From CAZVCJ01 sp964625745 (GTDB lineage: Bacteria > Chloroflexota > Anaerolineae > VGOG01), in the NCBI GenBank assembly GCA_964625745.1, contig CAZVCJ010000075.1:1-19494 (forward strand): 19,494 nucleotides of DNA. Direction: 5' to 3'. This document shows, one piece after another, positions 1 through 7,616 of the stretch (positions are counted from its first letter, which is position 1; each line of letters opens with the position of its first letter). The translations under genes were made by a program, and so were the position numbers. Below the pieces are notes generated by a model that was given only the letters and a program-made list of their open reading frames with translations, searched no databases and had not been told where the DNA came from.

Positions 1-36
1 CGGCTCCTCCTGGAGGCTATTATATCACAGGAGCCG
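1..36. repeat. Inverted repeat at the window edge
   Basis: The 8-bp arms CGGCTCCT (1-8) and AGGAGCCG (29-36) are perfect inverted copies around a 20-nt loop, and the left arm may continue outside the window. A smaller CCTCC/GGAGG pair (6-10, 12-16) is nested inside. There is no T-run after the right arm, so it is not a classical terminator for an upstream + strand gene. It could be the end of one or a leader structure for recX. Confidence 0.4.
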
Positions 37-47
37 ACTCAGTGTAA

Positions 48-65
48 AAACGTAAGTTTACGTTT
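48..65. promoter_or_regulatory. 18-bp palindrome upstream of recX
   Basis: AAACGTAA (48-55) and TTACGTTT (58-65) form perfect 8-bp half-sites around a GT centre. It lies 60 nt before recX and overlaps a TTGACG hexamer (64-69) that could act as a -35, although no good -10 stands at the right distance. The geometry suits a dimeric repressor site; it does not match a repressor consensus I can name with confidence. Confidence 0.4.
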
Positions 66-125
66 GACGTTTCACGCTTTACGGTCTAGCAGGAGATCAG
101 GCTGGTTCGGTGCTAATGTTCAGTT

Positions 126-785
126 ATGGCTGGAACGATAACCGCTCTTAAGGTTCAAAAGAGGAACCCACGGCGGGTCAATGTCTTCTTGGATGGTCGC
201 TATGCCTTCGGCCTGGCAGCCATCGAGGCGGCCAGGCTGCAGCGCGGTCAGGCGCTATCCGATGAGGACATTGAGAGGCTGAAGGAGAGGGATTCCTTCG
301 AAAAGGCCCACGACCGCGCTTTGCGCTTTCTATCCTACCGCCCACGCAGCGAGGCCGAAGTGCGCCGCTATCTGCAGGGCAAAGCCGTATCCCCTGCCAT
401 CGAAGAGGAGGTGATTGAGCGACTAATCGGAGCCAGGCTATTAGATGATCTAGCCTTCGCCCGTTATTGGGTGGAGAACAGGGTGAGCTTCAATCCGCGC
501 GGTTTGCACATGTTACGCTATGAACTTCGCCAAAAGGGCCTGAGCGATGAGACCATCGCCCAAGCACTGACGGACCTCGACGAGGAAGAGAGCGCCTATC
601 AGGTTGCCCTTCGACGAGGCCGCAGGCTGGCCCATCTGGACCAGGTATCCTTTCGCCAGAAGCTGGGTGCGCACTTGTTGCGACGGGGATTTCCCTACGA
701 GGTAGTTAACCCGACAGTGGAACGCGCCTGGCAGGAACTTGGAGCGGAGGGTGAAAATATTGATGAAAGTGAGGATGTGAGATGA
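126..785 (+). CDS. recX: Regulatory protein RecX
   Basis: RecX binds RecA filaments and limits recombinase and SOS activity in the cytoplasm. The 219-residue product has the N-terminal extension seen in many Gram-positive and Chloroflexota RecX proteins (residues 3-50, ITALKVQKRNPRRVNVFLDG), followed by three-helix repeats: about 60-95 (ALRFLSYRPRSEAEVRRYL), 100-145 (LLDDLAFARYWVENR, then RGLHMLRYELRQKGL) and 175-205 (KLGAHLLRRGFPYEVV). The ATG at 126 has no clear Shine-Dalgarno sequence. An extended -10-like TGCTAATGT (111-119) sits just upstream, so a leaderless transcript is possible. The stop overlaps the rny start as ATGA, which implies translational coupling. A recA gene is not visible in the window. 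The family call is secure; the start is less so. Confidence 0.93.
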   Translation: MAGTITALKVQKRNPRRVNVFLDGRYAFGLAAIEAARLQRGQALSDEDIERLKERDSFEKAHDRALRFLSYRPRSEAEVRRYLQGKAVSPAIEEEVIERLIGARLLDDLAFARYWVENRVSFNPRGLHMLRYELRQKGLSDETIAQALTDLDEEESAYQVALRRGRRLAHLDQVSFRQKLGAHLLRRGFPYEVVNPTVERAWQELGAEGENIDESEDVR

Positions 786-2314
786 GAGGATTGCCTTTGA
801 CTATTGCAAGTTCTGTGATTGCTCTCTTGTTTGGCCTGATCGGGGGCTATCTGCTCAACCGATATCTGAACCGGGGACGTATAGAATCGGCCGGGACAGA
901 GGCTAAACGCTTGCTGGCCGAGGCCCAGACCAAGTCTAAGGAATTGGTGCTTATGGCGAAGGACGAGGCCCTGAAGTTCCGCGACCAGGCCGAAGCCGAG
1001 GCCAAGAAAAAGCGCATCGCGCTCCAGAATGAGGAGGAAAGGCTACAAAGACAGCGCGAGGCTACCGACTACAAGATGGAGAGTATTGATAGAAAAGAAA
1101 GCCAGCTCAACAAGCGCCAGAGCAAGCTGGATCGCACGCGGAACGAGCTGGAAAAGTCGCACCAAAAGATCATCCAGGAACTGCAGAGAGTGTCGGAGTT
1201 GACCAAAGAGGAAGCGAAGGACCTTCTGTTGCAGAACATCGAGGAGGAAACCCGCCAGGATATGGCTCGCGTGATCAGAAAAGTGGAGGCCGAGACCAAA
1301 GAGGAAGCTGAGCGCCGCGCCCGGGAGATCATCACTTTGGCGATTCAACGCTTCGCCTCCGATCAGGTAGCAGAAACGACGGTCTCCATGGTACTTCTGC
1401 CAGGCGATGACATGAAAGGGCGTATCATTGGCCGAGGTGGGCGTAACATCCGAGCCATCGAAAAGGCCACCGGCGTGGACGTGGTAGTTGATGACACGCC
1501 CGAAGCAGTGATCCTCTCCTGCTATGACCCTGTACGGCGCGAGGTGGCCCGCGTGGCTTTGAACAAGCTGATCCTGGATGGGCGCATCCACCCCGGCCGC
1601 ATCGAGCAGCTAGTGGAGCAATCTCAGGAGGAAGTAGACGCCGTCATCCGCGAGGCAGGGGAGCAGGCAGCTTATGAGGTTGGTGTGCCCGGCCTGCACC
1701 CTAAGCTGATCGAGTTGCTGGGTCGGCTCAAGTTCCGCACCAGCTACGGCCAGAACGTGTTGGCTCATTCGCTGGAGACGGCCGGTCTGGCGGCTATTAT
1801 GGCTGCTGAATTGGGGGCCGATGTCCCTCTGGCCAAGGAGGCAGGGCTTCTACACGACATCGGCAAGGCCGTTGACCACGAAGTGAATGGCCCCCATGCC
1901 CTCATCGGCGCCGATATAGCCAAGCGATTAGGCTTGTCCAAGCAAATCATCAACTGCATCGCCGCCCATCATGGAGAGGAAGAACCCCAGTGCCTGGAGG
2001 CCATCCTGGTCGAGGCTGCTGACGCCATTTCGGGGGCCCGCCCTGGTGCTCGCCGCGAAAGCCTGGAGCACTACCTCAAGCGGGTTAAGGCCCTGGAGGA
2101 GGTAGCCGATTCCTTTGAGGGCGTGGCCCAGTCTTATGCCATTCAGGCTGGCCGCGAGATAAGGATCATGGTCAAACCCGAAGAGATTGATGACCTGGCT
2201 GCCATACGCCTCTCCAAGAATATCGCCCAAAAGGTGGAGGAGACCCTGCAATATCCAGGCCAGATCACAGTCACTGTCATCCGCGAGACACGAGCTGTGG
2301 AACACGCTAAGTAA
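782..2314 (+). CDS. rny: Ribonuclease Y, membrane-anchored endoribonuclease
   Basis: RNase Y starts bulk mRNA decay by endonucleolytic cleavage at the inner face of the membrane. The 510 residues fit the family length. In order they show one N-terminal membrane segment (about 5-25), a long charged coiled coil (about 35-195), a KH RNA-binding domain (about 203-265, with GRIIGRGG at 213-220), and an HD domain carrying the metal ligands (H329 in LAHSLETAG, H358-D359 in LLHDIGK, HH at 396-397 and D414 in AADAISGARPG). The ATG overlaps the recX stop by 4 nt, so the gene is probably translated by coupling from recX. A hairpin terminator follows 25 nt downstream. No truncation or missing catalytic residue is seen. 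Confidence 0.97.
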   Translation: MRGLPLTIASSVIALLFGLIGGYLLNRYLNRGRIESAGTEAKRLLAEAQTKSKELVLMAKDEALKFRDQAEAEAKKKRIALQNEEERLQRQREATDYKMESIDRKESQLNKRQSKLDRTRNELEKSHQKIIQELQRVSELTKEEAKDLLLQNIEEETRQDMARVIRKVEAETKEEAERRAREIITLAIQRFASDQVAETTVSMVLLPGDDMKGRIIGRGGRNIRAIEKATGVDVVVDDTPEAVILSCYDPVRREVARVALNKLILDGRIHPGRIEQLVEQSQEEVDAVIREAGEQAAYEVGVPGLHPKLIELLGRLKFRTSYGQNVLAHSLETAGLAAIMAAELGADVPLAKEAGLLHDIGKAVDHEVNGPHALIGADIAKRLGLSKQIINCIAAHHGEEEPQCLEAILVEAADAISGARPGARRESLEHYLKRVKALEEVADSFEGVAQSYAIQAGREIRIMVKPEEIDDLAAIRLSKNIAQKVEETLQYPGQITVTVIRETRAVEHAK

Positions 2315-2338
2315 GTGCTCAGCGCTCTGAAAGAACGA

Positions 2339-2380
2339 AGCCCTGCGAACTAAGAGTCAGCTCGCGGGGCTGTGTTATTT
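2339..2380 (+). terminator. Rho-independent terminator after rny
   Basis: A 10-bp stem, AGCCCTGCGA (2339-2348) with TCGCGGGGCT (2362-2371), contains a single G-T wobble and is followed by the T-rich tail GTGTTATTT. It lies 25 nt after the rny stop and should end the recX-rny transcript. Confidence 0.75.
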
Positions 2381-2405
2381 CAGGTTCAGCAGATCCCAGT
2401 TCTAA

Positions 2406-2503
2406 GCAGAGGTGGCTCCCACGCCCGTGAACCGGCGACCCTTCGGCAACCCTTCGACAGGCTCAGGACAAGACTCAGGACAGGCATGGGAGCCACCTCT
2501 GCT
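2406..2503. repeat. Long inverted repeat with an embedded dispersed-repeat core
   Basis: AGCAGAGGTGGCTCCCA (2406-2422) is matched perfectly by its reverse complement at 2487-2503. After one mismatch the arms extend three more pairs (2424-2426 with 2483-2485), giving about 21 bp per arm around a 56-nt loop. The loop holds CCCTTCGACAGGCTCAGGAC (from 2450) and a second ACTCAGGACAGG, a motif type I recall as dispersed in many environmental bacterial genomes. It lies between the convergent rny and anti-sigma genes, so it may also act as a bidirectional terminator. Confidence 0.75.
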
Positions 2504-2539
2504 GGAAATCTTGGATTTACTGGGCCTGGAAATTTTCCT

Positions 2540-3484
2540 TCAGCCGATGTTTTGGCGACGTTTGACAACTAGCGTGGCTACGGCCAAAACGAGGACCAGC
2601 GATAGCAGGCCGGCCTCGACAACGCGCCACAGTATCAACCCTAACCGGCCGAGACGGTCAGCAGGCGGGACAGCCGGCCCCTGGGGGAGGGGTGTCGGGC
2701 GCAGGACTTCGGCCACGGCTGTGGGCATGGCGGTGGGTGTAAAAACAGTTCCTGCCGTAGCAATCGCGTCTGCCGGCTGTGTCGTTGGGGTAACGGCGGC
2801 TGAAGCCATCTCTGTTCCCTGGGCCACCCTGGTCGGGGTAGGCAGCGGTTTCGGCGTGAGCACCAACCCACCCTCTCTCCCGGCAGGGGCGGGCGAGGGT
2901 GTAGCCGAGTAAGCAGGCTTACTTTCAACAACTGGCGCTTCGATGGGGGCTTCTGCCGCCACCTCCTTCTCGACGACGATGGTCTCTACTACCTTCTTCT
3001 CGACAACTACCTCCTTCTCCACCTCCACGACGGCCGGAACCTCCTTCTCGACCACCACGGTCTGAACCTCCACTTTCTCCACAGGCGCCTCCCGCATAAT
3101 CACCTCAGGCGCCCTGGCCGGAACCAGATAGGGAGTCAGGCCAGTGAAAAAGGCGTCACCAGCCAGCACCACGGCCAAGAGGATGGTCGCCACAGCGGTA
3201 GCAGCTCTGAGGTAAACATAGGTCCGCCTCATCTGAAAGAGGCCAGGGCGCGGGGCAACCGGGGTAGGACGGATGGCAAAGGAACGAGGCACAGCCACAG
3301 GGGGCAACTGTCCCAGGAGGGCCACGGTCTGGCGCAGGGTGTACAGATTCTGAACACAATCGGCGCACTGGGCCAGATGCTTTTCTACCCTGGCTTGCTC
3401 TTTGGGCGAGAGCTCCCCATCCAGGTAAGCGGAGAGCATCTCTGCGACACGTTGATGCTCAGATTTGAATAAACGGTCGAACAT
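2540..3484 (-). CDS. Membrane anti-sigma factor with N-terminal zinc finger
   Basis: This is the probable partner of the ECF sigma factor encoded 49 nt upstream. The 314 residues begin with a zf-HC2-type zinc-binding anti-sigma domain (about 8-50, with H36-x3-C40-x2-C43). A juxtamembrane stretch follows, then a membrane segment (about 93-113). Next come a Val/Glu/Lys-rich linker of repeated VEKEV-like units (about 135-178), a Pro/Thr-rich linker (about 190-275), and a second hydrophobic segment at the C-terminus (about 283-307) ending in KRRQNIG. By family knowledge, the zinc finger holds the sigma factor at the membrane until a signal releases it. The extended low-complexity region and second membrane segment are unusual; they suggest a wall- or envelope-spanning sensor loop. 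The signal is unknown. Confidence 0.85.
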   Translation of the reverse strand: MFDRLFKSEHQRVAEMLSAYLDGELSPKEQARVEKHLAQCADCVQNLYTLRQTVALLGQLPPVAVPRSFAIRPTPVAPRPGLFQMRRTYVYLRAATAVATILLAVVLAGDAFFTGLTPYLVPARAPEVIMREAPVEKVEVQTVVVEKEVPAVVEVEKEVVVEKKVVETIVVEKEVAAEAPIEAPVVESKPAYSATPSPAPAGREGGLVLTPKPLPTPTRVAQGTEMASAAVTPTTQPADAIATAGTVFTPTAMPTAVAEVLRPTPLPQGPAVPPADRLGRLGLILWRVVEAGLLSLVLVLAVATLVVKRRQNIG

Positions 3485-3533
3485 TCACTTACTCCACTTC
3501 AGCGGCTGGGTACTCACTTGACCAGCCAGATGC

Positions 3534-4127
3534 TCACTCGTTCCTAAGACGGTATTGAGAGGGCAAAAGTTCCCTCTGTTCTAGCAGAGAATCTCGCAAT
3601 TTGCCCCGGGCACGGCTCAGGCGTGACTTGACCGTACCCAAAGAGGCCCCGGTTGCCTCGGCGATCTCCCGGTAGCTCAACCCCTGGACATCGGAGAGCA
3701 CCAGGGCAATGCGCTGCTCTGGCGGCAGGGTCCCGATGCCAACCTGGATGGCCCTGTCCAATTCCTGACGTACGGCGTACTCCTCAGGCAACTCCCCACG
3801 GTCAGTGAGGGGCTGAACAGGGGCTGATTCGAGCACCAGGAGGGCGTCGAGAGACGTAGCCGGTCGCCGCTGCTTTAAGCGAAGCTGATCGTAACAGGCG
3901 TTGGTGACGATGCGTAGAAGCCAGGCTTTGAAAGAGCCACCCCTGAACTTGCCTATAGCCTTGAAGGCGGAGAGGAAGGCATCCTGAGTTGCATCGGCTG
4001 CAGCGTCACCATCGCCCAGGATGCGATAGGCAAGGTTGTAGGCCATGCTTTGATAGCTCAGCACTAATTGGTTGAAGGAGCCGACGTCGCCCCGGCGTGC
4101 GGCGTCAATGAGGGCCTTTTCGTCCAT
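3534..4127 (-). CDS. ECF-type RNA polymerase sigma factor (sigma-70 family, RpoE-like)
   Basis: The product directs RNA polymerase to a stress or envelope regulon. Sigma region 2 is clear (AAARRGDVGSFNQLV-like start, YNLAYRILGDGDAAADATQ, then FRGGSFKAWLLRIVTNACYD), as is region 4 near the C-terminus (LPPEQRIALVLSDVQGLSYR, then EIAEATGASLGTVKSRLSRA). The two are joined by a linker of about 50 residues with no region 3. I use the ATG at 4127 (197 residues); a GTG at 4145 would add six residues but has no ribosome binding site. It is transcribed away from the tRNA-Leu gene, and the anti-sigma gene follows, which is the standard sigma/anti-sigma order. Confidence 0.92.
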   Translation of the reverse strand: MDEKALIDAARRGDVGSFNQLVLSYQSMAYNLAYRILGDGDAAADATQDAFLSAFKAIGKFRGGSFKAWLLRIVTNACYDQLRLKQRRPATSLDALLVLESAPVQPLTDRGELPEEYAVRQELDRAIQVGIGTLPPEQRIALVLSDVQGLSYREIAEATGASLGTVKSRLSRARGKLRDSLLEQRELLPSQYRLRNE

Positions 4128-4153
4128 CTGCTGTGCGCCTGACACAAATTGAC

Positions 4154-4182
4154 TTGACTAAATTCGTTTCTTGGTCTATACT
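4154..4182 (+). promoter_or_regulatory. Sigma-70 promoter of tRNA-Leu
   Basis: TTGACT (4154-4159), a 17-nt spacer and TATACT (4177-4182) place a start point about 20 nt before the tRNA. A second TTGACT at 4149-4154 overlaps it. The site shares the short intergenic space with the divergent sigma-factor gene. Confidence 0.75.
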
Positions 4183-4208
4183 TTACACAGTGGTAAGAAA
4201 CATTTTGA

Positions 4209-4294
4209 GCCGAAGTGGCGGAACAGGCAGACGCGACGGTCTCAAAAACCGTTGAGGCTATAACCTCATGTGGGTTCGAGTCCCACCTTCGGCA
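4209..4294 (+). tRNA. tRNA-Leu (anticodon CAA)
   Basis: The 86-nt class II tRNA has acceptor stem GCCGAAG (4209-4215) pairing with CTTCGGC (4287-4293), anticodon stem ACGGT/ACCGT around the loop CTCAAAA with CAA at 4243-4245, a long variable arm typical of tRNA-Leu, and a T arm GTGGG-TTCGAGT-CCCAC. The discriminator base is A and the next bases are CCT, so the terminal CCA is not encoded and must be added. CAA reads the leucine codon TTG. Confidence 0.96.
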
Positions 4295-4435
4295 CCTACT
4301 GTAATTATACCAGTTTTCGTCGAGAAAGGCTAGACGCAGCTTGCGACAAAAGTGAATGGAGTTGACCCCTGAGAGTCCGGGGGGAACCCTATTGCAACCA
4401 CCCACACCTTACCTGGACATGGTAGGCTACTGCCA

Positions 4436-5350
4436 ATGACCACGGAAAACGTCGAAACTAGACAGTTCTCTAAACGAGATAGACCAGTAGCTACCTTCTC
4501 CATCGTCGCCTATGACCCTGAGAACGGCGATCTGGGAGTGGCGGTGCAGTCCAAGTTCCTGGCCGTGGGAGCAGTGGTGCCCTGGGCCAAGGCCGGGGTG
4601 GGAGCCGTCGCCACCCAATCCTGGGCCAATACCACCTACGGCCCTGAGGGGCTGAAGCTGATGGCCGAGGGGCTGTCGGCCCAGGAGGCGCTGGACAAGC
4701 TGGTCGAGGCTGACGAGGAGCGTGACCGGCGCCAGGCCGGCGTGGTGGATGCCCGTGGCAACGCTGCCGCCTACACCGGCCAGGGGTGCTTCGACTGGGC
4801 CGGCCACATCGTGGGGGAGGGGTTCGCCTGCCAGGGCAACATCCTGGTGAGCGAGGATACGGTGCAGGCCATGGCCCGGACGTTCGAGGAGAGCGAGGGC
4901 GAGTTGTCCGACCGACTGGCGGCTGCTCTGGAGGCCGGACAGGAAGCCGGTGGGGACAGCCGGGGGCGACAGTCAGCGGCCCTTTTGGTGACGCGGGAGA
5001 AGGGCGGCTACGGCGGCTTCAACGACCGCTGGATAGACCTGCGGGTTGACGACCACCCCACGCCTATCCAGGAGTTGAAACGGCTGCTGGCGCTCCATAA
5101 GCTGTACTTCTTCAAGAGCAAACCGGAGCACCTGCTGCCCCTGGAGGGAGAAGTAGCCCGCGAGGTCCAGGAGACCCTCTCCGAACTGGGCTACTACAAC
5201 GGCCAGATCACCGGCGTCTACGACGAAGCCACCAGGCAGGCCCTCTTCGATTTCTCCGGCATTGAGAACCTGGAGGAACGCTGGCAAGAAAGGGCCTACG
5301 TAGACCAAGTAGTGCTGGAGTTCATGCGCCAGAAGAGGAACGCTGGATGA
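4436..5350 (+). CDS. DUF1028 family protein with putative peptidoglycan-binding tail
   Basis: The N-terminal 200 or so residues match the DUF1028 family, which has an Ntn-hydrolase-like fold and no firmly assigned reaction. Hallmarks are ATFSIVAYDPENGDLGVAVQ (from residue 19), SKFLAVGAVVPWAKAGVGAV, TQSWANTTYGP, the GQGCFDWAGH and GNIL stretches, and GRQSAALLV. The C-terminal part (about 225-300: HLLPLEGEVAREVQETLSEL, then GYYNGQITGVYDEATRQAL) resembles a putative peptidoglycan-binding domain that often accompanies DUF1028. No signal peptide is visible, which sits oddly with cell-wall binding. The ATG at 4436 has only a weak upstream GGTAGG, but no later start would preserve the domain. The gene stands alone between the tRNA and a repeat tract. 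Confidence 0.85.
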   Translation: MTTENVETRQFSKRDRPVATFSIVAYDPENGDLGVAVQSKFLAVGAVVPWAKAGVGAVATQSWANTTYGPEGLKLMAEGLSAQEALDKLVEADEERDRRQAGVVDARGNAAAYTGQGCFDWAGHIVGEGFACQGNILVSEDTVQAMARTFEESEGELSDRLAAALEAGQEAGGDSRGRQSAALLVTREKGGYGGFNDRWIDLRVDDHPTPIQELKRLLALHKLYFFKSKPEHLLPLEGEVAREVQETLSELGYYNGQITGVYDEATRQALFDFSGIENLEERWQERAYVDQVVLEFMRQKRNAG

Positions 5351-5398
5351 AGCAAGAAGCCGCCTAGGCCGATGCGCTCGAGCAAAATCCCCAAAGGT

Positions 5399-5856
5399 CG
5401 CCTGATGCCGCGCCCACTCCCCTGGTTTCAATCCATTTCACGCCAACTCTAGCTTTTTCGCCACATTCTTGCAAGCTTTCTTACGTAAATCAGGCTTCTC
5501 GTCCCCTGTTCATCGGAATGTCTTCCTGGACTGAACCACACCGTCACCTGCAACATCCATACCACTCAGGTTCAATCCGTTTCTTGCCTAATCTGGCTTT
5601 TTAGCCTCATTTCTTTAAGATTTCTTACGTAAATCAGGCTCCCCATTCCTTACTCATCAGAACGCCCTTTGAGCTTTCTTATGTAGATCAGGCTTTTCGT
5701 TCCCTATTCAGCGGAATGTCTTCTCAAACTCAACTACATCGCCGCCTGATGCCGCGTTCATACCCGGTTGTTAACCCTCTTCTCACCAAATCTGGTTGTT
5801 TCACGTAATTACTTCAAGCTTCCTTACGTAAATTAGGCTTTTCACCTACCCTCGCC
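5399..5856. repeat. Degenerate tandem repeat, about 145-bp unit, non-coding
   Basis: The core TTACGTAAATCAGGCTT recurs at 5481 and 5625, with variants at 5679 (TTATGTAGATCAGG) and 5824 (TTACGTAAATTAGG). Spacings are 144, 54 and 145 bp, so the third unit is internally deleted. Longer matches support tandem duplication: CATCGGAATGTCTTC (5511) and CAGCGGAATGTCTTC (5709), and CGCCTGATGCCGCG at 5400 and 5743, the latter within unit four. All units share a CNAAYTCTGGYTTTTT-like stretch before the core. Stops recur in the core in several frames, so I see no gene. The tract is AT-richer than its neighbours and ends against the stop codon of the hydrolase gene at 5857. Confidence 0.85.
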
Positions 5857-6612
5857 TCAAAGAGGATAGACAGCGAAGTCCTCTGCCAACCCCACAGGGC
5901 CGTCGAACTCGGACTCGGCTGCCCGCCGCAAACCCTCAAGCTCACTCTCGAGCGCCGTGAAGTGGATGAGCACCAGCTTGCCCGCCCTGCACCGCCTGGC
6001 CATCGCTCCCGCCTGAGCGGGGGTCGAATGTCCCGCGTAGTCGCCGGTGCCCTCGTGAATGAGGATGTCCACTCCCTGAGCCAGCGTGGCCAATGCTTCA
6101 CAAGGTTCAGTGTCGCTGGAGTAGACAATGGTTCTGCCAGTCCCCTTGGACATCACTCTTACAGCAATGGTGGGAACGAAGTGCTTCACTGGCGCGATGG
6201 TGATCTCAAACTCAGGTGACTCGATGACCCTGTGCCCCACCCTCATCTCCACCTCGTGGAAGTCAACGGGCATCCCACGGGGCCAGTCGTGCCAGCCCAG
6301 CGAATCCATGATCGAGGCGATGGCACTAACAGTCCTCTGAGGGCCGAAGATGTGAAATGGCTCCTGGCGACCATAGAGCCACAGGCCCAGCAGGAGGACC
6401 GGCACACCGTAGATGTGATCGGGATGGTGGTGAGTGGCGATGAGGGCATCGAGGGTATCGAGATCAACCCCGACTGCCTGGAGCTTGTGCAATGGACTGC
6501 CCCCGCAATCAATCAGGATCGAGCTCTCCCGCCCCTGGAGAACCATGTAGGTGTTGTCACGGGAAGCATCTGCCAACGCCGCCCCCGAACCGAGAATGAT
6601 CAATCTGGCCAT
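5857..6612 (-). CDS. Metallo-beta-lactamase-fold hydrolase, RNase Z-like
   Basis: A 251-residue cytoplasmic hydrolase of the RNase Z/arylsulfatase branch of the metallo-beta-lactamase superfamily. Metal ligands are visible: the HxHxDH motif at 61-66 (HHHPDH), H144 (PVKHF), D167 (YSSDTEP) and H217 (LIHF), plus HEGTG at 186-190 and GHST at 194-197. It lacks the exosite arm of true tRNA 3' processing enzymes as far as I can see, so tRNA processing is not assured. The ATG at 6612 is preceded by a strong GGAGGAATT ribosome binding site; a longer open frame to 6726 contains the promoter and is discarded. It lies downstream of the glycolipid operon but has its own promoter. Its substrate is unknown. 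Confidence 0.87.
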   Translation of the reverse strand: MARLIILGSGAALADASRDNTYMVLQGRESSILIDCGGSPLHKLQAVGVDLDTLDALIATHHHPDHIYGVPVLLLGLWLYGRQEPFHIFGPQRTVSAIASIMDSLGWHDWPRGMPVDFHEVEMRVGHRVIESPEFEITIAPVKHFVPTIAVRVMSKGTGRTIVYSSDTEPCEALATLAQGVDILIHEGTGDYAGHSTPAQAGAMARRCRAGKLVLIHFTALESELEGLRRAAESEFDGPVGLAEDFAVYPL

Positions 6613-6693
6613 AATTCCTCCGTAGTCGCCTTCACAACCAGCAGTGCCATGTCGTCGTGCTGCGCAGCCTTCGCCTGGAAGAGGATGTGGGAT

Positions 6694-6722
6694 ATTGTAC
6701 CAGGCAAACGCGGCGAAGTCAA
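6694..6722 (-). promoter_or_regulatory. Sigma-70 promoter of the hydrolase gene
   Basis: Read on the - strand, TTGACT (6722-6717), a 17-nt spacer and TACAAT (6699-6694) lie about 82 nt before the ATG at 6612. The -35 hexamer touches the stop codon of the upstream acyltransferase gene. This indicates transcription separate from, or additional to, the operon. Confidence 0.65.
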
Positions 6723-7616
6723 TCAAGAAGGAGGCGCCAGGGGAGATTCAGGCATCGCCGCCAGAGGTTGCGCGTGGCGACCGGCAAGCGGATATTCCGC
6801 GCCGATTTTCTCCCGGTAGACCCCCCACAACTCCGGTGGCAGGAGCTTCCCTATGGCTACCATCACCATCTCACCAGCCCGCCGATCCTGTTGGCGTTTT
6901 TCCAGGCCCGGCTGAGTCTTCAAGATAAAAGGCGCACCGAAAGAGACGGTCAGGGTCTCACCCTTCTCGGCCACGCCCGCCGGCAGGATGCAGAGACCCG
7001 CCTCGGCCAGTAGAAGCAGAAAGCGCCCTGCTCCAGCAGGCGGCTCTATCAGGCCGCCATCGCTGCTGTCCCGCCCCTCAGGCGCCAGGCCGATCATGGC
7101 CCCCTCGCGGGCCAGAGAGAGGGCCTTCCGCACCGCCTGAGCCCTCTCCTCGATTTGAAGAGGATCGGGAGGCATAGGAGGCATCGAAACGAAGCCATAG
7201 GAGCAGGCAATCTTACGGAAAAGCCAGCGCGTGAGGGGCGTCAACAGCCGGCTGCGGATGAGATCCCGGTAGGTCCACCCGTTGGTCATGATCCAACGCA
7301 CCTCGCCCGATTCCGCCCTCTGGCGAGCGATGGCATGGCCGATCAAGAAGACACCCCACCAGGCGCCCAGACCCTGGCGGCAGTAGTGATTCATCACCAC
7401 CACGAAGGGGCCCTCTGGCGGGATAAAACTGGCGTGCTCGACCTGGGGCTGGGGGCGGAGGATACGCAGCAACCTGGCCGCGTCAACCACAAAGGGCCGA
7501 CTTCGGCCCCTCAAGACATCCCCAAGCAAAGCTAACACAAAAACGGGCGATAGAGCACCCCAAACAGCTTCGGTTCGTGCCCCACCGCCCGCACCGCAAA
7601 ATTCTCTCGTTTGCAC
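6723..7616 (-). CDS. PlsC-like acyltransferase, family uncertain
   Basis: This is a probable glycerolipid or glycolipid acyltransferase at the membrane face. The 297-residue product has VVVMNHYCRQG (72-82), equivalent to the NHx4D block of PlsC enzymes, and GLAPEGRDSS (176-185), equivalent to the FPEGTRS block. The aspartate of Hx4D is replaced by glycine (H77-YCRQ-G82). This may be a family-specific variant with a different catalytic base, or a loss of the classical activity. The start is a GTG at 7616 directly abutting the TAG of the upstream CDP-alcohol transferase gene, so translation is probably coupled; a start further in cannot be excluded. As the last gene of the operon, it may finish acylation of the lipid made by the upstream enzymes. 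Confidence 0.75.
   Translation of the reverse strand: MQTREFCGAGGGARTEAVWGALSPVFVLALLGDVLRGRSRPFVVDAARLLRILRPQPQVEHASFIPPEGPFVVVMNHYCRQGLGAWWGVFLIGHAIARQRAESGEVRWIMTNGWTYRDLIRSRLLTPLTRWLFRKIACSYGFVSMPPMPPDPLQIEERAQAVRKALSLAREGAMIGLAPEGRDSSDGGLIEPPAGAGRFLLLLAEAGLCILPAGVAEKGETLTVSFGAPFILKTQPGLEKRQQDRRAGEMVMVAIGKLLPPELWGVYREKIGAEYPLAGRHAQPLAAMPESPLAPPS

Noticed and set aside
4127..4405. - strand open frame across the tRNA gene
   Set aside because: It runs antisense through a well-formed tRNA-Leu and overlaps the sigma factor in another frame.
5399..5856. CRISPR array
   Set aside because: The repeat unit is about 145 bp, diverged throughout, and the spacings are unequal with homologous rather than unique spacers.
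6613..6726. N-terminal extension of the hydrolase
   Set aside because: The stretch contains a good promoter and the downstream ATG has a strong ribosome binding site; the extension is not similar to the family N-terminus, which begins at the MARLIILGSG strand.
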